From the NCBI RefSeq assembly GCF_036565765.1, contig NZ_DATCXP010000027.1: DNA of 8,818 bases; one strand, given 5' to 3'. Below, piece by piece: positions 1 to 6,065 of the stretch. The notes under the pieces are model-generated. The model did no database searches and had not been told where the DNA came from. It saw only the letters and a list, made by a program, of their open reading frames with translations. The stretch comes from Terrimesophilobacter sp036565765 (lineage in GTDB: Bacteria > Actinomycetota > Actinomycetes > Actinomycetales > Microbacteriaceae). How positions within the stretch are numbered: the stretch's first letter is position 1; each line of letters opens with the position of its first letter. The translations under genes and the position numbers were made by a program.

Positions 1-1236
1 CTTGAAGTACGCGGCGACTCCGGCGAAGAACGCGTCCTCGCCGACCCAGGCGACGAGCTGCTTGAGCACGCTTCCGCCCTTCGCGTAGGTGATCCCGTCG
101 AAGTTGACCTGGACATCCTCGAGGTCGTTGATCGTGGCGACGACCGGATGTGTGGACGGCAGCTGGTCCTGGCGGTACGCCCAGCTCTTCTCCATCGCCT
201 GGAACGTCGTCCAGGCCTCCGTCCACTCGGTGGCGTTCGCGGTGGAGATCGTGGATGCCCACTCGGCGAAGGACTCGTTGAGCCAGAGGTCGTTCCACCA
301 CTTCATGGTCACGAGGTCGCCGAACCACATGTGGGCGAGCTCGTGCAGGATCGTGACGACGCGGCGTTCCTTGATCGCATCCGTCACCTTGGAGCGGAAC
401 ACGTAGGTCTCGGTGAAGGTGACCGCCCCCGCGTTCTCCATCGCGCCGGCGTTGAACTCGGGTACGAACAGCTGGTCGTACTTCTCGAAGGGGTAGGGGT
501 AGTCGAACTTCTCCTCGTAGTAGGCGAAGCCCTTGCGCGTGATGTCGAAGAGATAGTCGGCGTCGAGGTACTGGCTGAGCGACTTGCGCGAGTAGATGCC
601 GAGCGGGATCGTGCGGCCGTCGCTGCTGGTCAGTTCGCTGTTCACGACCGCGTACGGCCCTGCAACGATCGCGGTGATGTAGGAGGACATGCGCGGGGTG
701 GTCTTGAACACCCACGTCGCGGCCTCGCCCACGGCGTTGCGCGACTCGATCGGCTGGTTGCTCACGACCTCCCACGCGGCGGGCGCCGTCACGGTGAAGC
801 GGAACGTCGCCTTGAGGTCGGGCTGCTCGAACACCGCGAACACGCGGCGGGAGTCGGGCACCTCGAACTGGGAGTACAGGTAGACCTCCCCGTCGACCGG
901 GTCGACGAAACGGTGAAGGCCCTCGCCCGAGTTCGTGTACTCCGCGTCGGCGACGATCGTGAGCACGTTCTCGGCGGCAAGATCGTTGAGCTGGATCCGC
1001 ACTCCGTCCGCGGCTGAGGTGTCGACGGCGACCCCGTTCAGCTCGATCGAGTGCACCGTCCGCGTGAACGCGTCGATGAACGTGGAGGCACCGGCCTTCG
1101 CGGTGAAGGTCACGGTCGTTGTGCTGCGGAACACCTCCGGTCCCGTCGTGAGGTCGAGCGTGACGTCGTAACTCGCGACATCGAGCAGCGCCTTGCGCTC
1201 CTGGGCTTCGAGGCGGGTGAGGTTGTCTCCTGACAC
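1..1236 (-). CDS. pepN: Aminopeptidase N (M1 zinc metallopeptidase), N-terminal 412 residues, 3' end outside window
   Basis: Cytoplasmic M1-family metalloaminopeptidase that removes N-terminal residues from peptides. The translated minus strand shows the exopeptidase motif GAMEN at residues 264-268 and the zinc motif HELAH at 298-302. His298 and His302 are zinc ligands, Glu299 is catalytic, and Glu321 in the NESFAEW segment is the third ligand. The N-terminal beta-sandwich domain precedes them and there is no signal peptide, as in actinobacterial PepN (usually about 850 residues), so roughly half the protein lies beyond base 1. The GTG start at 1234-1236 is chosen because AGGAGA (1242-1247) sits five bases upstream and the N-terminus reads MSGDNLTRLEAQER, typical of this family. 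The gene continues in frame to the window edge with no disruption. Identification is by motif and overall similarity to the family; very confident. Confidence 0.97.
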   Translation of the reverse strand, partial: MSGDNLTRLEAQERKALLDVASYDVTLDLTTGPEVFRSTTTVTFTAKAGASTFIDAFTRTVHSIELNGVAVDTSAADGVRIQLNDLAAENVLTIVADAEYTNSGEGLHRFVDPVDGEVYLYSQFEVPDSRRVFAVFEQPDLKATFRFTVTAPAAWEVVSNQPIESRNAVGEAATWVFKTTPRMSSYITAIVAGPYAVVNSELTSSDGRTIPLGIYSRKSLSQYLDADYLFDITRKGFAYYEEKFDYPYPFEKYDQLFVPEFNAGAMENAGAVTFTETYVFRSKVTDAIKERRVVTILHELAHMWFGDLVTMKWWNDLWLNESFAEWASTISTANATEWTEAWTTFQAMEKSWAYRQDQLPSTHPVVATINDLEDVQVNFDGITYAKGGSVLKQLVAWVGEDAFFAGVAAYFK

Positions 1237-1241
1237 GTGCT

Positions 1242-1247
1242 TCTCCT
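1242..1247 (-). promoter_or_regulatory. Shine-Dalgarno sequence that fixes the pepN GTG start
   Basis: The minus strand reads AGGAGA five bases before the GTG. No ATG lies near it in this frame, so this site decides in favour of a GTG initiation codon. Confidence 0.75.
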
Positions 1248-1297
1248 AGGGTCCGGTGTTGGGCATCGGGCGCTTGTGGCGCGCGACACCGCGGTTA

Positions 1298-1324
1298 AGC
1301 CTAGTCGGCCAGTGTCGGGGGCAA
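1298..1324 (-). promoter_or_regulatory. Candidate pepN promoter (weak match)
   Basis: On the minus strand a TAGGCT hexamer (1298-1303) fits the loose actinobacterial -10 pattern TANNNT, with TTGCCC (1319-1324) 15 bases upstream as a possible -35. It would give a leader of about 55 bases. The spacing is short and both boxes are only partial matches. The 102-bp gap to the upstream same-strand gene is nevertheless large enough for an independent promoter. Confidence 0.3.
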
Positions 1325-1338
1325 GGGGAGAGGAAGCG

Positions 1339-2019
1339 CTACAGCGTGTTGACGGGTTGCCTGGCCACTGCAGGCTCGGGGGCGGGACGGAGCACCGCGG
1401 TGCAGTCCCGGATCGCGCCGTCCAGCAGTGCGCGCAGCCGGGCGTCGGCGCCGGGGGAGCAGGCCTGGGCGATGCCGAGCACGCCGATGCGGATGACCGA
1501 CTCCGTCATCCGGGAGACCGCACGCTCCCGTGTGACAGCGGTGTTCTCCGCCACGAAGGTCCGCGCCCACCGCTCGGCGAGTGGAGCCTGGTCGAATGCC
1601 CTTCGGATCCTGGCCGCGAGGACCGGGTCGCCGCCATGGCTGAGCTGGGCCAGCCGCAGTTCGCAGGAGAGGATGCCGACGGCGAGGGCGCGCTGACGCT
1701 CCTCGCTCGCGATCGGGAGAGCGAGCGTCGCCGCGCGGAGCGCGATGAGAACCTCGACTCTCGGGTCGGAGCCGGTGAGGCCGATGACGGAGGGGATCAG
1801 TTCTGCGAGCCGAGACCGTTCGCGGTCGGAGGTGCAGTCGTTCACCATCCGGGCGAGGAACGCCAGGGCGGGATGGGTGCACTCCGGGTGATCGCTCCAG
1901 CGCTCGCCGGCGAGGTAGGAGGCGAACTCCATGAAACATGCGCCCTTGCGCGGGTTGCGATGCCGTCCGGCAGACAGCACAGGCAGGAGCACCGGGGATT
2001 CGTTCCGTGACGAGGACAT
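1339..2019 (-). CDS. Conserved actinobacterial protein of unknown function, 226 aa
   Basis: I recognise the type as a widespread but uncharacterised actinobacterial protein, and cannot assign a function. The best conserved-looking part is residues about 20-80: RNPRKGACFMEFASYLAGE, then WSDHPECTHPALA. It contains Cys28, His44, Cys47, His49 and Cys62, a cluster that could bind metal, though that is inference. The rest (80-210) is alanine- and leucine-rich and probably all alpha-helical. There is no signal peptide or membrane segment, so it is presumably cytoplasmic. Start choice: ATG at 2017-2019 has AGGGAGG (2024-2030) four bases upstream, whereas an in-frame ATG 17 codons earlier (2068-2070) has no such site. 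It is divergent from rpiB and co-oriented with pepN. Confidence 0.85.
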   Translation of the reverse strand: MSSSRNESPVLLPVLSAGRHRNPRKGACFMEFASYLAGERWSDHPECTHPALAFLARMVNDCTSDRERSRLAELIPSVIGLTGSDPRVEVLIALRAATLALPIASEERQRALAVGILSCELRLAQLSHGGDPVLAARIRRAFDQAPLAERWARTFVAENTAVTRERAVSRMTESVIRIGVLGIAQACSPGADARLRALLDGAIRDCTAVLRPAPEPAVARQPVNTL

Positions 2020-2023
2020 CGAG

Positions 2024-2030
2024 CCTCCCT
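2024..2030 (-). promoter_or_regulatory. Shine-Dalgarno deciding the start of the 226-aa unknown gene
   Basis: AGGGAGG on the minus strand, four bases before ATG 2017-2019. It supports the shorter 226-residue product over the 243-residue reading. Confidence 0.75.
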
Positions 2031-2076
2031 GCTGAGTGAAAAGGAACGCTGTAACAAGTTTGCTCCTCATCCGCGC

Positions 2077-2082
2077 ATTAGA
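2077..2082 (-). promoter_or_regulatory. Candidate -10 box for the 226-aa unknown gene
   Basis: The minus strand reads TCTAAT, one mismatch from TATAAT, about 58 bases upstream of the start codon. I see no convincing -35 at 16-18 bases; a TCGACA lies only 13 bases upstream. Low confidence. Confidence 0.25.
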
Positions 2083-2116
2083 CCAGAGCCATCCGTGTCG
2101 ACCGCAGTGTCACCTG

Positions 2117-2126
2117 GGAGCGCTCC
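2117..2126. repeat. Perfect 10-bp palindrome in the divergent intergenic region
   Basis: GGAGCGCTCC is self-complementary and lies in the 250-bp region between two divergently transcribed genes. It could be a regulator site shared by both promoters, but palindromes of this length also arise by chance in GC-rich DNA. Nothing else coding is visible in 2020-2269. Confidence 0.3.
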
Positions 2127-2234
2127 TGTTCCGGGATGAACGAGAGAGAGCTCTTCCTCCAGTCGGATGCGGCGTTGCGCTGTGCTGGCCGGGCTCATGT
2201 TCGAGGAGGTCGGTGGGTGCCGTAGCGCCCCTCC

Positions 2235-2263
2235 TGGCAGGGCAGTTCTGAGCTACCTACACT
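2235..2263 (+). promoter_or_regulatory. Candidate rpiB promoter giving a leaderless transcript
   Basis: TACACT (2258-2263) matches the actinobacterial -10 pattern TANNNT. A weak -35, TGGCAG (2235-2240), lies 17 bases upstream. The -10 ends six bases before the rpiB ATG at 2270, so transcription is predicted to begin at or next to the A of the start codon. No Shine-Dalgarno sequence precedes the ATG, which agrees with leaderless translation, common in actinobacteria. Confidence 0.55.
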
Positions 2264-2269
2264 TGAGCC

Positions 2270-2755
2270 ATGCGCATCCATATCGCGACGGATCATGCCG
2301 GACTGGAGTTCAGCACTCAGCTGCAGGAGCATCTGCTGGCGGCGGGTCACACGGTGATCGATCACGGCCCGACGAGCTTCGACCCGCTCGACGACTATCC
2401 GTCGTTCTGCATCAATGCCGCCATCGGCGTCGTCGCCGATCAGCAGGCCGGGGTCGAGGCGTTCGGCATCGTGTTCGGCGGCTCGGGCAACGGCGAGCAG
2501 ATGGCGGCGAACAAGGTGCGTGGCGCCAGGGCGGCACTCGTCTGGAACGTGTCGACCGCTGAGCTCGCCCGTCAGCACAACGATGCGAATCTGATTTCGA
2601 TCGGCGCCCGGCAGCACAGCGTCGCCGAGGCGATCCTGTTCATCGACACCTTCATCGCGACGCCGTTCTCGGGTGAGGAACGCCACGCCCGCCGGATCGC
2701 GCAGCTCGCCGAATTCGAGGACACCCGCGCGATCGCGGGCAAGCAGGTCGACTGA
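2270..2755 (+). CDS. rpiB: Ribose-5-phosphate isomerase B, 161 aa
   Basis: Interconverts ribose 5-phosphate and ribulose 5-phosphate in the non-oxidative pentose phosphate pathway; a cytoplasmic enzyme of the LacAB/RpiB family. The N-terminus carries the TDHAG phosphosugar motif (7-11). The family core GGSGNGEQMAANKVRGARAA spans 70-89 and RQHNDANLISIGAR spans 101-114. Glu76 in GNGEQ takes the place of the catalytic cysteine of E. coli RpiB, as described for the M. tuberculosis enzyme, so this is the actinobacterial subtype; the length of 161 residues also matches. Its stop codon lies one base before the nei start, implying coupled expression. Divergent from the 226-aa unknown gene. Confidence 0.96.
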   Translation: MRIHIATDHAGLEFSTQLQEHLLAAGHTVIDHGPTSFDPLDDYPSFCINAAIGVVADQQAGVEAFGIVFGGSGNGEQMAANKVRGARAALVWNVSTAELARQHNDANLISIGARQHSVAEAILFIDTFIATPFSGEERHARRIAQLAEFEDTRAIAGKQVD

Positions 2756-2756
2756 G

Positions 2757-3839
2757 ATGCCGGAGGGTCATTCCGTCCATCGCATCGCGCGCCAGTTCGC
2801 TCTGCACTTCGTCGGCCACCGCGTGGAGGCCAGCTCGCCGCAGGGACGGTTCACGGTCGGCGCGGCCGAGATCGACGGCCTCGAGATGACGGGGGCGAAG
2901 GCCGTCGGCAAGCAGATGTTCCTCGAGTTCGACCACCGGTTGTGGCTCCGCGTGCACCTCGGCATGTACGGGGCCTGGGACTTCGCAGGCGACATCACCG
3001 CGGACGCGACGACGGCATCCCTTCGAGACGTCGGCTTCGCCTCCTCCTCAGGGCAAGCCGCGAACGGCCGGATGGGGCAGACCAACCAGCAGGGCACTGT
3101 GCTAGACCCGACGACCGAGACGGTCGTCGGCGCTGGGGGCGCGCGAGGGCCAGAAATGGCCCTCGCCTTGAGCGCCACCGCGCCCCACAGCATCGGCGCC
3201 CCGCGGCGAACCCGACTGCGTATGGCCGAGTCGGAGACCCTTCGGGAGCTTCAGGGCGAGAGCTCGGAGGGCTTCCCGCCAGAGCCGATCGGCGAGGTTC
3301 GCGTGCGCCTGCTGACCGAGAACGCGGTGGCGGATCTGCGGGGTGCGATGGTGTGCGAGGTCCTGTCGCCGGAGGAGGTCGCCGCTGTGATCGCGAAGCA
3401 GGGTCCCGATCCGCTGCTCGACGACGGCAAGGAGGCTGAGGACCGCTTCACCCGGGTGGTGCGCAAGAAGCCGACGTCGATCGCCTTGCTGCTCATGGAC
3501 CAGTCGGTGGTGAGCGGCATCGGCAACGTGTACCGCGCCGAGCTCCTGTTCCGGGCCCGTCTCAACCCGCACACGCCGGGAAAGCTCGTGCCGGAGGAGC
3601 TGGTGCGCGAGCTGTGGCGCGACTGGTCGAGGCTTCTGAGGATCGGTGTTGAGACCGGCCAGATGATGACGATGGACGACCTCGACCCCGAGGCGCACCG
3701 CAAGGCTCTCGCGAGCCGTTCCGATCGGCACTGGGTTTACCACCGGGAGGGGCTGCCGTGCCGCGTGTGCGGAACGCACATCGTGATGGAGCTCGCGGCG
3801 GCGAGAAAGCTGTACTGGTGCCCGCAGTGCCAGGCATAG
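2757..3839 (+). CDS. nei: Fpg/Nei-family DNA glycosylase/AP lyase (endonuclease VIII type), 360 aa, with an internal insertion
   Basis: Base-excision repair enzyme that removes oxidised bases and cleaves the abasic site. After Met1, MPEGH supplies the catalytic Pro2 and Glu3. Lys52 in GAKAVGKQMF is the conserved beta-hairpin lysine. GIGNVYRAE (254-262, Asn257) belongs to the helix-two-turn-helix DNA-binding domain. The C-terminal zinc finger uses Cys335, Cys338, Cys355 and Cys358. The start at 2757 is required to place Pro2 at the mature N-terminus and leaves one base after the rpiB stop. Family members are usually about 260-310 residues; the excess lies at residues about 88-150, rich in Gly, Ala and Thr, with rare codons and DNA hairpins. 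All catalytic residues are intact, so it is probably functional. Position next to rpiB suggests orthology to M. tuberculosis Nei1 (Rv2464c). Confidence 0.93.
   Translation: MPEGHSVHRIARQFALHFVGHRVEASSPQGRFTVGAAEIDGLEMTGAKAVGKQMFLEFDHRLWLRVHLGMYGAWDFAGDITADATTASLRDVGFASSSGQAANGRMGQTNQQGTVLDPTTETVVGAGGARGPEMALALSATAPHSIGAPRRTRLRMAESETLRELQGESSEGFPPEPIGEVRVRLLTENAVADLRGAMVCEVLSPEEVAAVIAKQGPDPLLDDGKEAEDRFTRVVRKKPTSIALLLMDQSVVSGIGNVYRAELLFRARLNPHTPGKLVPEELVRELWRDWSRLLRIGVETGQMMTMDDLDPEAHRKALASRSDRHWVYHREGLPCRVCGTHIVMELAAARKLYWCPQCQA
3108..3130. repeat. Perfect 10-bp inverted repeat, 3-base loop
   Basis: Left arm CCGACGACCG (3108-3117), loop AGA, right arm CGGTCGTCGG (3121-3130). It lies inside the nei coding region, in the extra segment, and touches the next hairpin at 3129. 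Confidence 0.85.
3129..3176. repeat. Compound hairpin: 10-bp inner stem and 6-bp outer stem
   Basis: The inner arms GCGAGGGCCA (3143-3152) and TGGCCCTCGC (3157-3166) pair perfectly around GAAA, a GNRA-type tetraloop in RNA. The outer arms GGCGCT (3129-3134) and AGCGCC (3171-3176) pair perfectly, leaving an asymmetric internal loop of 8 and 4 bases. The whole unit lies in the extra segment of nei. Confidence 0.8.
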
Positions 3840-3876
3840 CGGCTGAAAGGCGCTGTCGCATGCCAAGCTTGATCCC

Positions 3877-4494
3877 ATGAGGTACACGCCGCATTTCGTC
3901 ACGACCGATCCCGAAGAGGTCAAGCGCCTCATCCGCGAGCACCCGTGGGCGACGATCGTCGCGAACACGACGAAAGGGCTGGTGGCCGCCCATTACCCGG
4001 TCATGCTCGAGGAGGGCCGGGACGAGATCAGCATCGTGAGCCATGTCGGTCGGCCCGATGACCGGTCTCTCGAGCTCGGCTCCGCCGAGGTGCTCGTCGT
4101 CATCCAGGGCCCTCATGGATACATCTCTCCTGGCTGGTACGGCGACATTCCCGCGGTTCCGACCTGGAATCACGCGACCGCGCATCTGTACGGCGTTCCG
4201 GAGATCCTCAGCGATGAGGAGAACTGGCGGGTGCTGGGCGAGCTCGTCGAGCACTTCGAGGGGCGGATGCCGCATCCGAAGCTCCTGAAGGACAACGAGG
4301 AGTATGGGCGCAGCATCTTCTCCGGCACGGTCGGATTCCGGATCAGGGTCACGCGCTTCGAGGCGCGACTGAAGCTCAGCCAGAACAAGTCCGAGGAGAT
4401 CACCGAGAACGTGATCGCGGAACTCGACCACGGCGAGAATTACTCCCACCCCGAACTCGCCGCCGAGGTGCGGCGCGTGAACCCCGCGCCGTGA
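3877..4494 (+). CDS. PaiB-like FMN-binding split-barrel protein, 205 aa
   Basis: Belongs to the PaiB family (annotated as FMN-binding negative transcriptional regulators), named after B. subtilis PaiB, which affects sporulation and degradative-enzyme genes. The fold is a pyridoxamine-5'-phosphate-oxidase-like flavin-binding split barrel. Family signatures are present: SHVGRPD (55-61), IQGPHGYISPGWY (76-88), VPTWNHATAHLYG (94-106) and FEARLKLSQNKS (161-172). There is no helix-turn-helix that I can see, so direct DNA binding is doubtful; an oxidoreductase or flavin/heme-related role is equally possible. The length is standard. No Shine-Dalgarno precedes the ATG; an AAGCTT ending six bases upstream is only a poor -10 candidate. 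The gene follows nei by 37 bases and precedes the amidohydrolase by 25, so all may be one transcript. Confidence 0.9.
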   Translation: MRYTPHFVTTDPEEVKRLIREHPWATIVANTTKGLVAAHYPVMLEEGRDEISIVSHVGRPDDRSLELGSAEVLVVIQGPHGYISPGWYGDIPAVPTWNHATAHLYGVPEILSDEENWRVLGELVEHFEGRMPHPKLLKDNEEYGRSIFSGTVGFRIRVTRFEARLKLSQNKSEEITENVIAELDHGENYSHPELAAEVRRVNPAP

Positions 4495-4519
4495 CACCGC
4501 TGACGGACGCGGTTCCCCA

Positions 4520-5977
4520 ATGACCACTCTCCGCAACGCCCGCACCGCCGACGGAATCGTCGACGTCGTCCTCGACGGTGGTCGCATCGCCGCGATCTCG
4601 CCGGCCGGTGCGACGAGCACGGGACGGTCCATCGACCTCGAGGGTCGCTGGCTGCTGCCGGGCCTGTGGGACAACCACGTGCACCTGAGCCAGCAGGCGC
4701 TCGCCCTGCGTCGTGTCGACCTGTCCGAGGCGACGAGTGCCGCCGAGGCCACGCGCACGATGGCCGACCACCTCGCCAGGGTGCGCGTGCTGCCTGGCCA
4801 GGTGGTCGTCGGCCAGGGTTTCCGCGACGGGTTGTGGCCGGATGCCCCGACCGCAGAGCTGCTCGATTCGGCCATCGCCGGGGTGCCCACTGTGCTCATC
4901 AGCGGCGATCTGCACTGCTGCTGGATGAACTCGGCGGCGCTCGAGAAGCTGGGGTACGCGGGGCATCCGACCGGCATCCTGCGCGAGGACGACTGTTTCG
5001 CGGTCGTGGCCGCGCTGCAGGACGTCCCGGAGGCGACGATCGACGAATGGGTCGTCGAGGCCGGCATCGCCGCGGCCGCGCGCGGCGTCGTCGGCGTGAC
5101 CGACCTCGAAATGACGCACAATCTGCCGATCTGGGAGCGTCGCTTCGGTGCGGGCTTCGACTCGCTGCGCATCGAGGCCGGAATCTACACCGAGCACCTC
5201 GACGCGGCCATCGCCGCCGGGTATCGCACGGGCGAGACGGTCGGCGGCACCGGCGGCCTGCTCGGCGCTGGTCTACTGACCGTCGGTCCGTTCAAGGTCC
5301 TTACCGACGGCTCGCTCAACACCCGCACCGCCTACTGCGTCGACGTCTATCCCGGGACGCAGGAGCGCGGGCTCCTCACCGTCCCACCCGACGAGCTCGT
5401 CCCTCTGATGCGCAAGGCGAGCTCGGCGGGTATCACGCCCGCCGTGCACGCGATCGGCGACGACGCGAACCGGCTCGCCCTCGACGCCTTCGAGGCGGTC
5501 GGCTGCCGAGGCCGCATCGAGCACGCCCAGCTGCTGCGGGAGACGGACTACGCCCGCTTCGCGCAGCTCGGCGTCGCCGCGAGCGTCCAGCCGGAACACG
5601 CGATGGATGACCGCGACATCGCCGAACGGTACTGGGCGGGTCGCACCGGGCGCTCGTTCGCACTCCGCAGCCTGCTCGACGCCGGCGCGGAACTGCTGCT
5701 CGGCTCGGATGCCCCGGTCGCCCCGCTCGACCCCTGGATCACTATGAGCGCCGCGGTGTTCCGGTCGCGCGGCGGGCGCGTCCCGTGGCATCCCGAGCAG
5801 GCGATCAGCCTCGACCAGGCGCTCGCGGCGAGCACCAGGACCCGGGTCGCCGTCGGAGAACCCGCCGATCTGATCGCGATCGACCGCGACCCGTTCACGG
5901 CATCCGCTTCCGAGCTGCGCTCCATGTCGGTCTCCCTCACGATGATCGCCGGCCGCTCGACCCACTCCAGTCTCTGA
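4520..5977 (+). CDS. YtcJ-like amidohydrolase (amidohydrolase family 3), 485 aa
   Basis: Metal-dependent hydrolase with a TIM-barrel catalytic domain and a small beta-sandwich formed by both termini. WLLPGLWDNHVHLS at 44-57 gives the HxH metal ligands His53 and His55. PFKVLTDGSLNTRTA (257-271) supplies Lys259, at the position of the bridging (carboxylated) lysine in relatives. VHAIGD (309-314) gives His310, RIEHAQ (332-337) gives His335, and GSDAP (395-399) gives Asp397. The C-terminal VAVGEPADLIAIDRDP (443-458) is the usual return to the beta-sandwich; the stretch before it is shorter than in many members. There is no signal peptide. The substrate is unknown; family members hydrolyse amide or ester bonds of diverse compounds. 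The ATG at 4520 has no good ribosome-binding site; translation may be coupled to the upstream gene, 25 bases away. Confidence 0.92.
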   Translation: MTTLRNARTADGIVDVVLDGGRIAAISPAGATSTGRSIDLEGRWLLPGLWDNHVHLSQQALALRRVDLSEATSAAEATRTMADHLARVRVLPGQVVVGQGFRDGLWPDAPTAELLDSAIAGVPTVLISGDLHCCWMNSAALEKLGYAGHPTGILREDDCFAVVAALQDVPEATIDEWVVEAGIAAAARGVVGVTDLEMTHNLPIWERRFGAGFDSLRIEAGIYTEHLDAAIAAGYRTGETVGGTGGLLGAGLLTVGPFKVLTDGSLNTRTAYCVDVYPGTQERGLLTVPPDELVPLMRKASSAGITPAVHAIGDDANRLALDAFEAVGCRGRIEHAQLLRETDYARFAQLGVAASVQPEHAMDDRDIAERYWAGRTGRSFALRSLLDAGAELLLGSDAPVAPLDPWITMSAAVFRSRGGRVPWHPEQAISLDQALAASTRTRVAVGEPADLIAIDRDPFTASASELRSMSVSLTMIAGRSTHSSL

Positions 5978-6002
5978 CTTGCTCCGGTAGCCGGGGGATA
6001 AC
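5974..6002 (+). promoter_or_regulatory. Candidate promoter of the two-component operon, -10 inside a GGGG/CCCC dyad
   Basis: CTGACT (5974-5979) and GATAAC (5997-6002) each match four of six consensus bases and are spaced exactly 17 bases apart. The -35 overlaps the amidohydrolase stop codon. The -10 is embedded in a dyad GGGG-ATAA-CCCC (5994-6005). The predicted transcription start, near 6009, falls at the left arm of a 9-bp inverted repeat. Confidence 0.4.
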
Positions 6003-6008
6003 CCCACC

Positions 6009-6054
6009 CGCGATCCGTGCGCTGGCCGGATGCCGCACGCCGACGCGGATCGCG
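6009..6054 (+). repeat. 9-bp perfect inverted repeat in the leader of the sensor kinase gene
   Basis: CGCGATCCG (6009-6017) and CGGATCGCG (6046-6054) are perfectly complementary, with 28 bases between. The right arm abuts the GAGG ribosome-binding site (6054-6057) of the kinase. It may be an operator, an RNA hairpin that affects translation, or a weak terminator for the amidohydrolase gene. No T-run follows, so a terminator is the least likely. Confidence 0.45.
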
Positions 6055-6065
6055 AGGCTGGATGC

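Larger units (their letters stand above)
3018..3176 (+). repeat. Putative palindromic repetitive element inserted in frame within nei
   Basis: About 159 bases encoding residues 88-140 of the glycosylase that do not look like the family. The left part starts with CCCTTCGAGACG and ends CTCCTCAGGG (3019-3053), a nested imperfect palindrome. It resembles interspersed repeats I remember from Microbacteriaceae genomes, though I cannot search here. To the right are a 10-bp perfect inverted repeat (3108-3130) and a compound hairpin (3129-3176). Codons here include CTT, CGA, TCA, CAA, CTA, CCA, GGG and TTG, unlike the CTC/CTG/CGC usage of the flanks. The boundaries are approximate; no clear target-site duplication is visible. 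Confidence 0.5.

Noticed and set aside
148..1017. 289-codon open frame on the plus strand
   Set aside because: Antisense to pepN, whose minus-strand translation has complete M1 motifs; the plus-strand product is Arg/Val/Gly-rich and unrelated to any family I know.
1237..2010. 257-codon open frame on the plus strand
   Set aside because: Antisense to the 226-aa conserved gene, which has a good ribosome-binding site and conserved motifs; the plus-strand frame has neither.
2673..2756. Earlier in-frame ATG for nei adding 28 residues
   Set aside because: Fpg/Nei enzymes use the proline immediately after the initiator Met as nucleophile, so the start must be at 2757; the extension lies within rpiB.
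2757..3839. nei as a pseudogene because of the inserted segment
   Set aside because: The frame is open throughout, and Pro2, Glu3, Lys52, Asn257 and all four zinc cysteines are present; the insertion falls where a surface linker is expected.
3562..5172. 536-codon open frame on the minus strand
   Set aside because: It is antisense to three well-identified genes (nei end, PaiB-like, amidohydrolase), has low-complexity Arg/Ser/Pro composition and matches no family; a typical high-GC shadow frame.
6030..6065. Earlier in-frame ATG for the sensor kinase adding 12 residues
   Set aside because: The extension has no ribosome-binding site and lies inside the leader inverted repeat; the ATG at 6066 has GAGG at suitable spacing.
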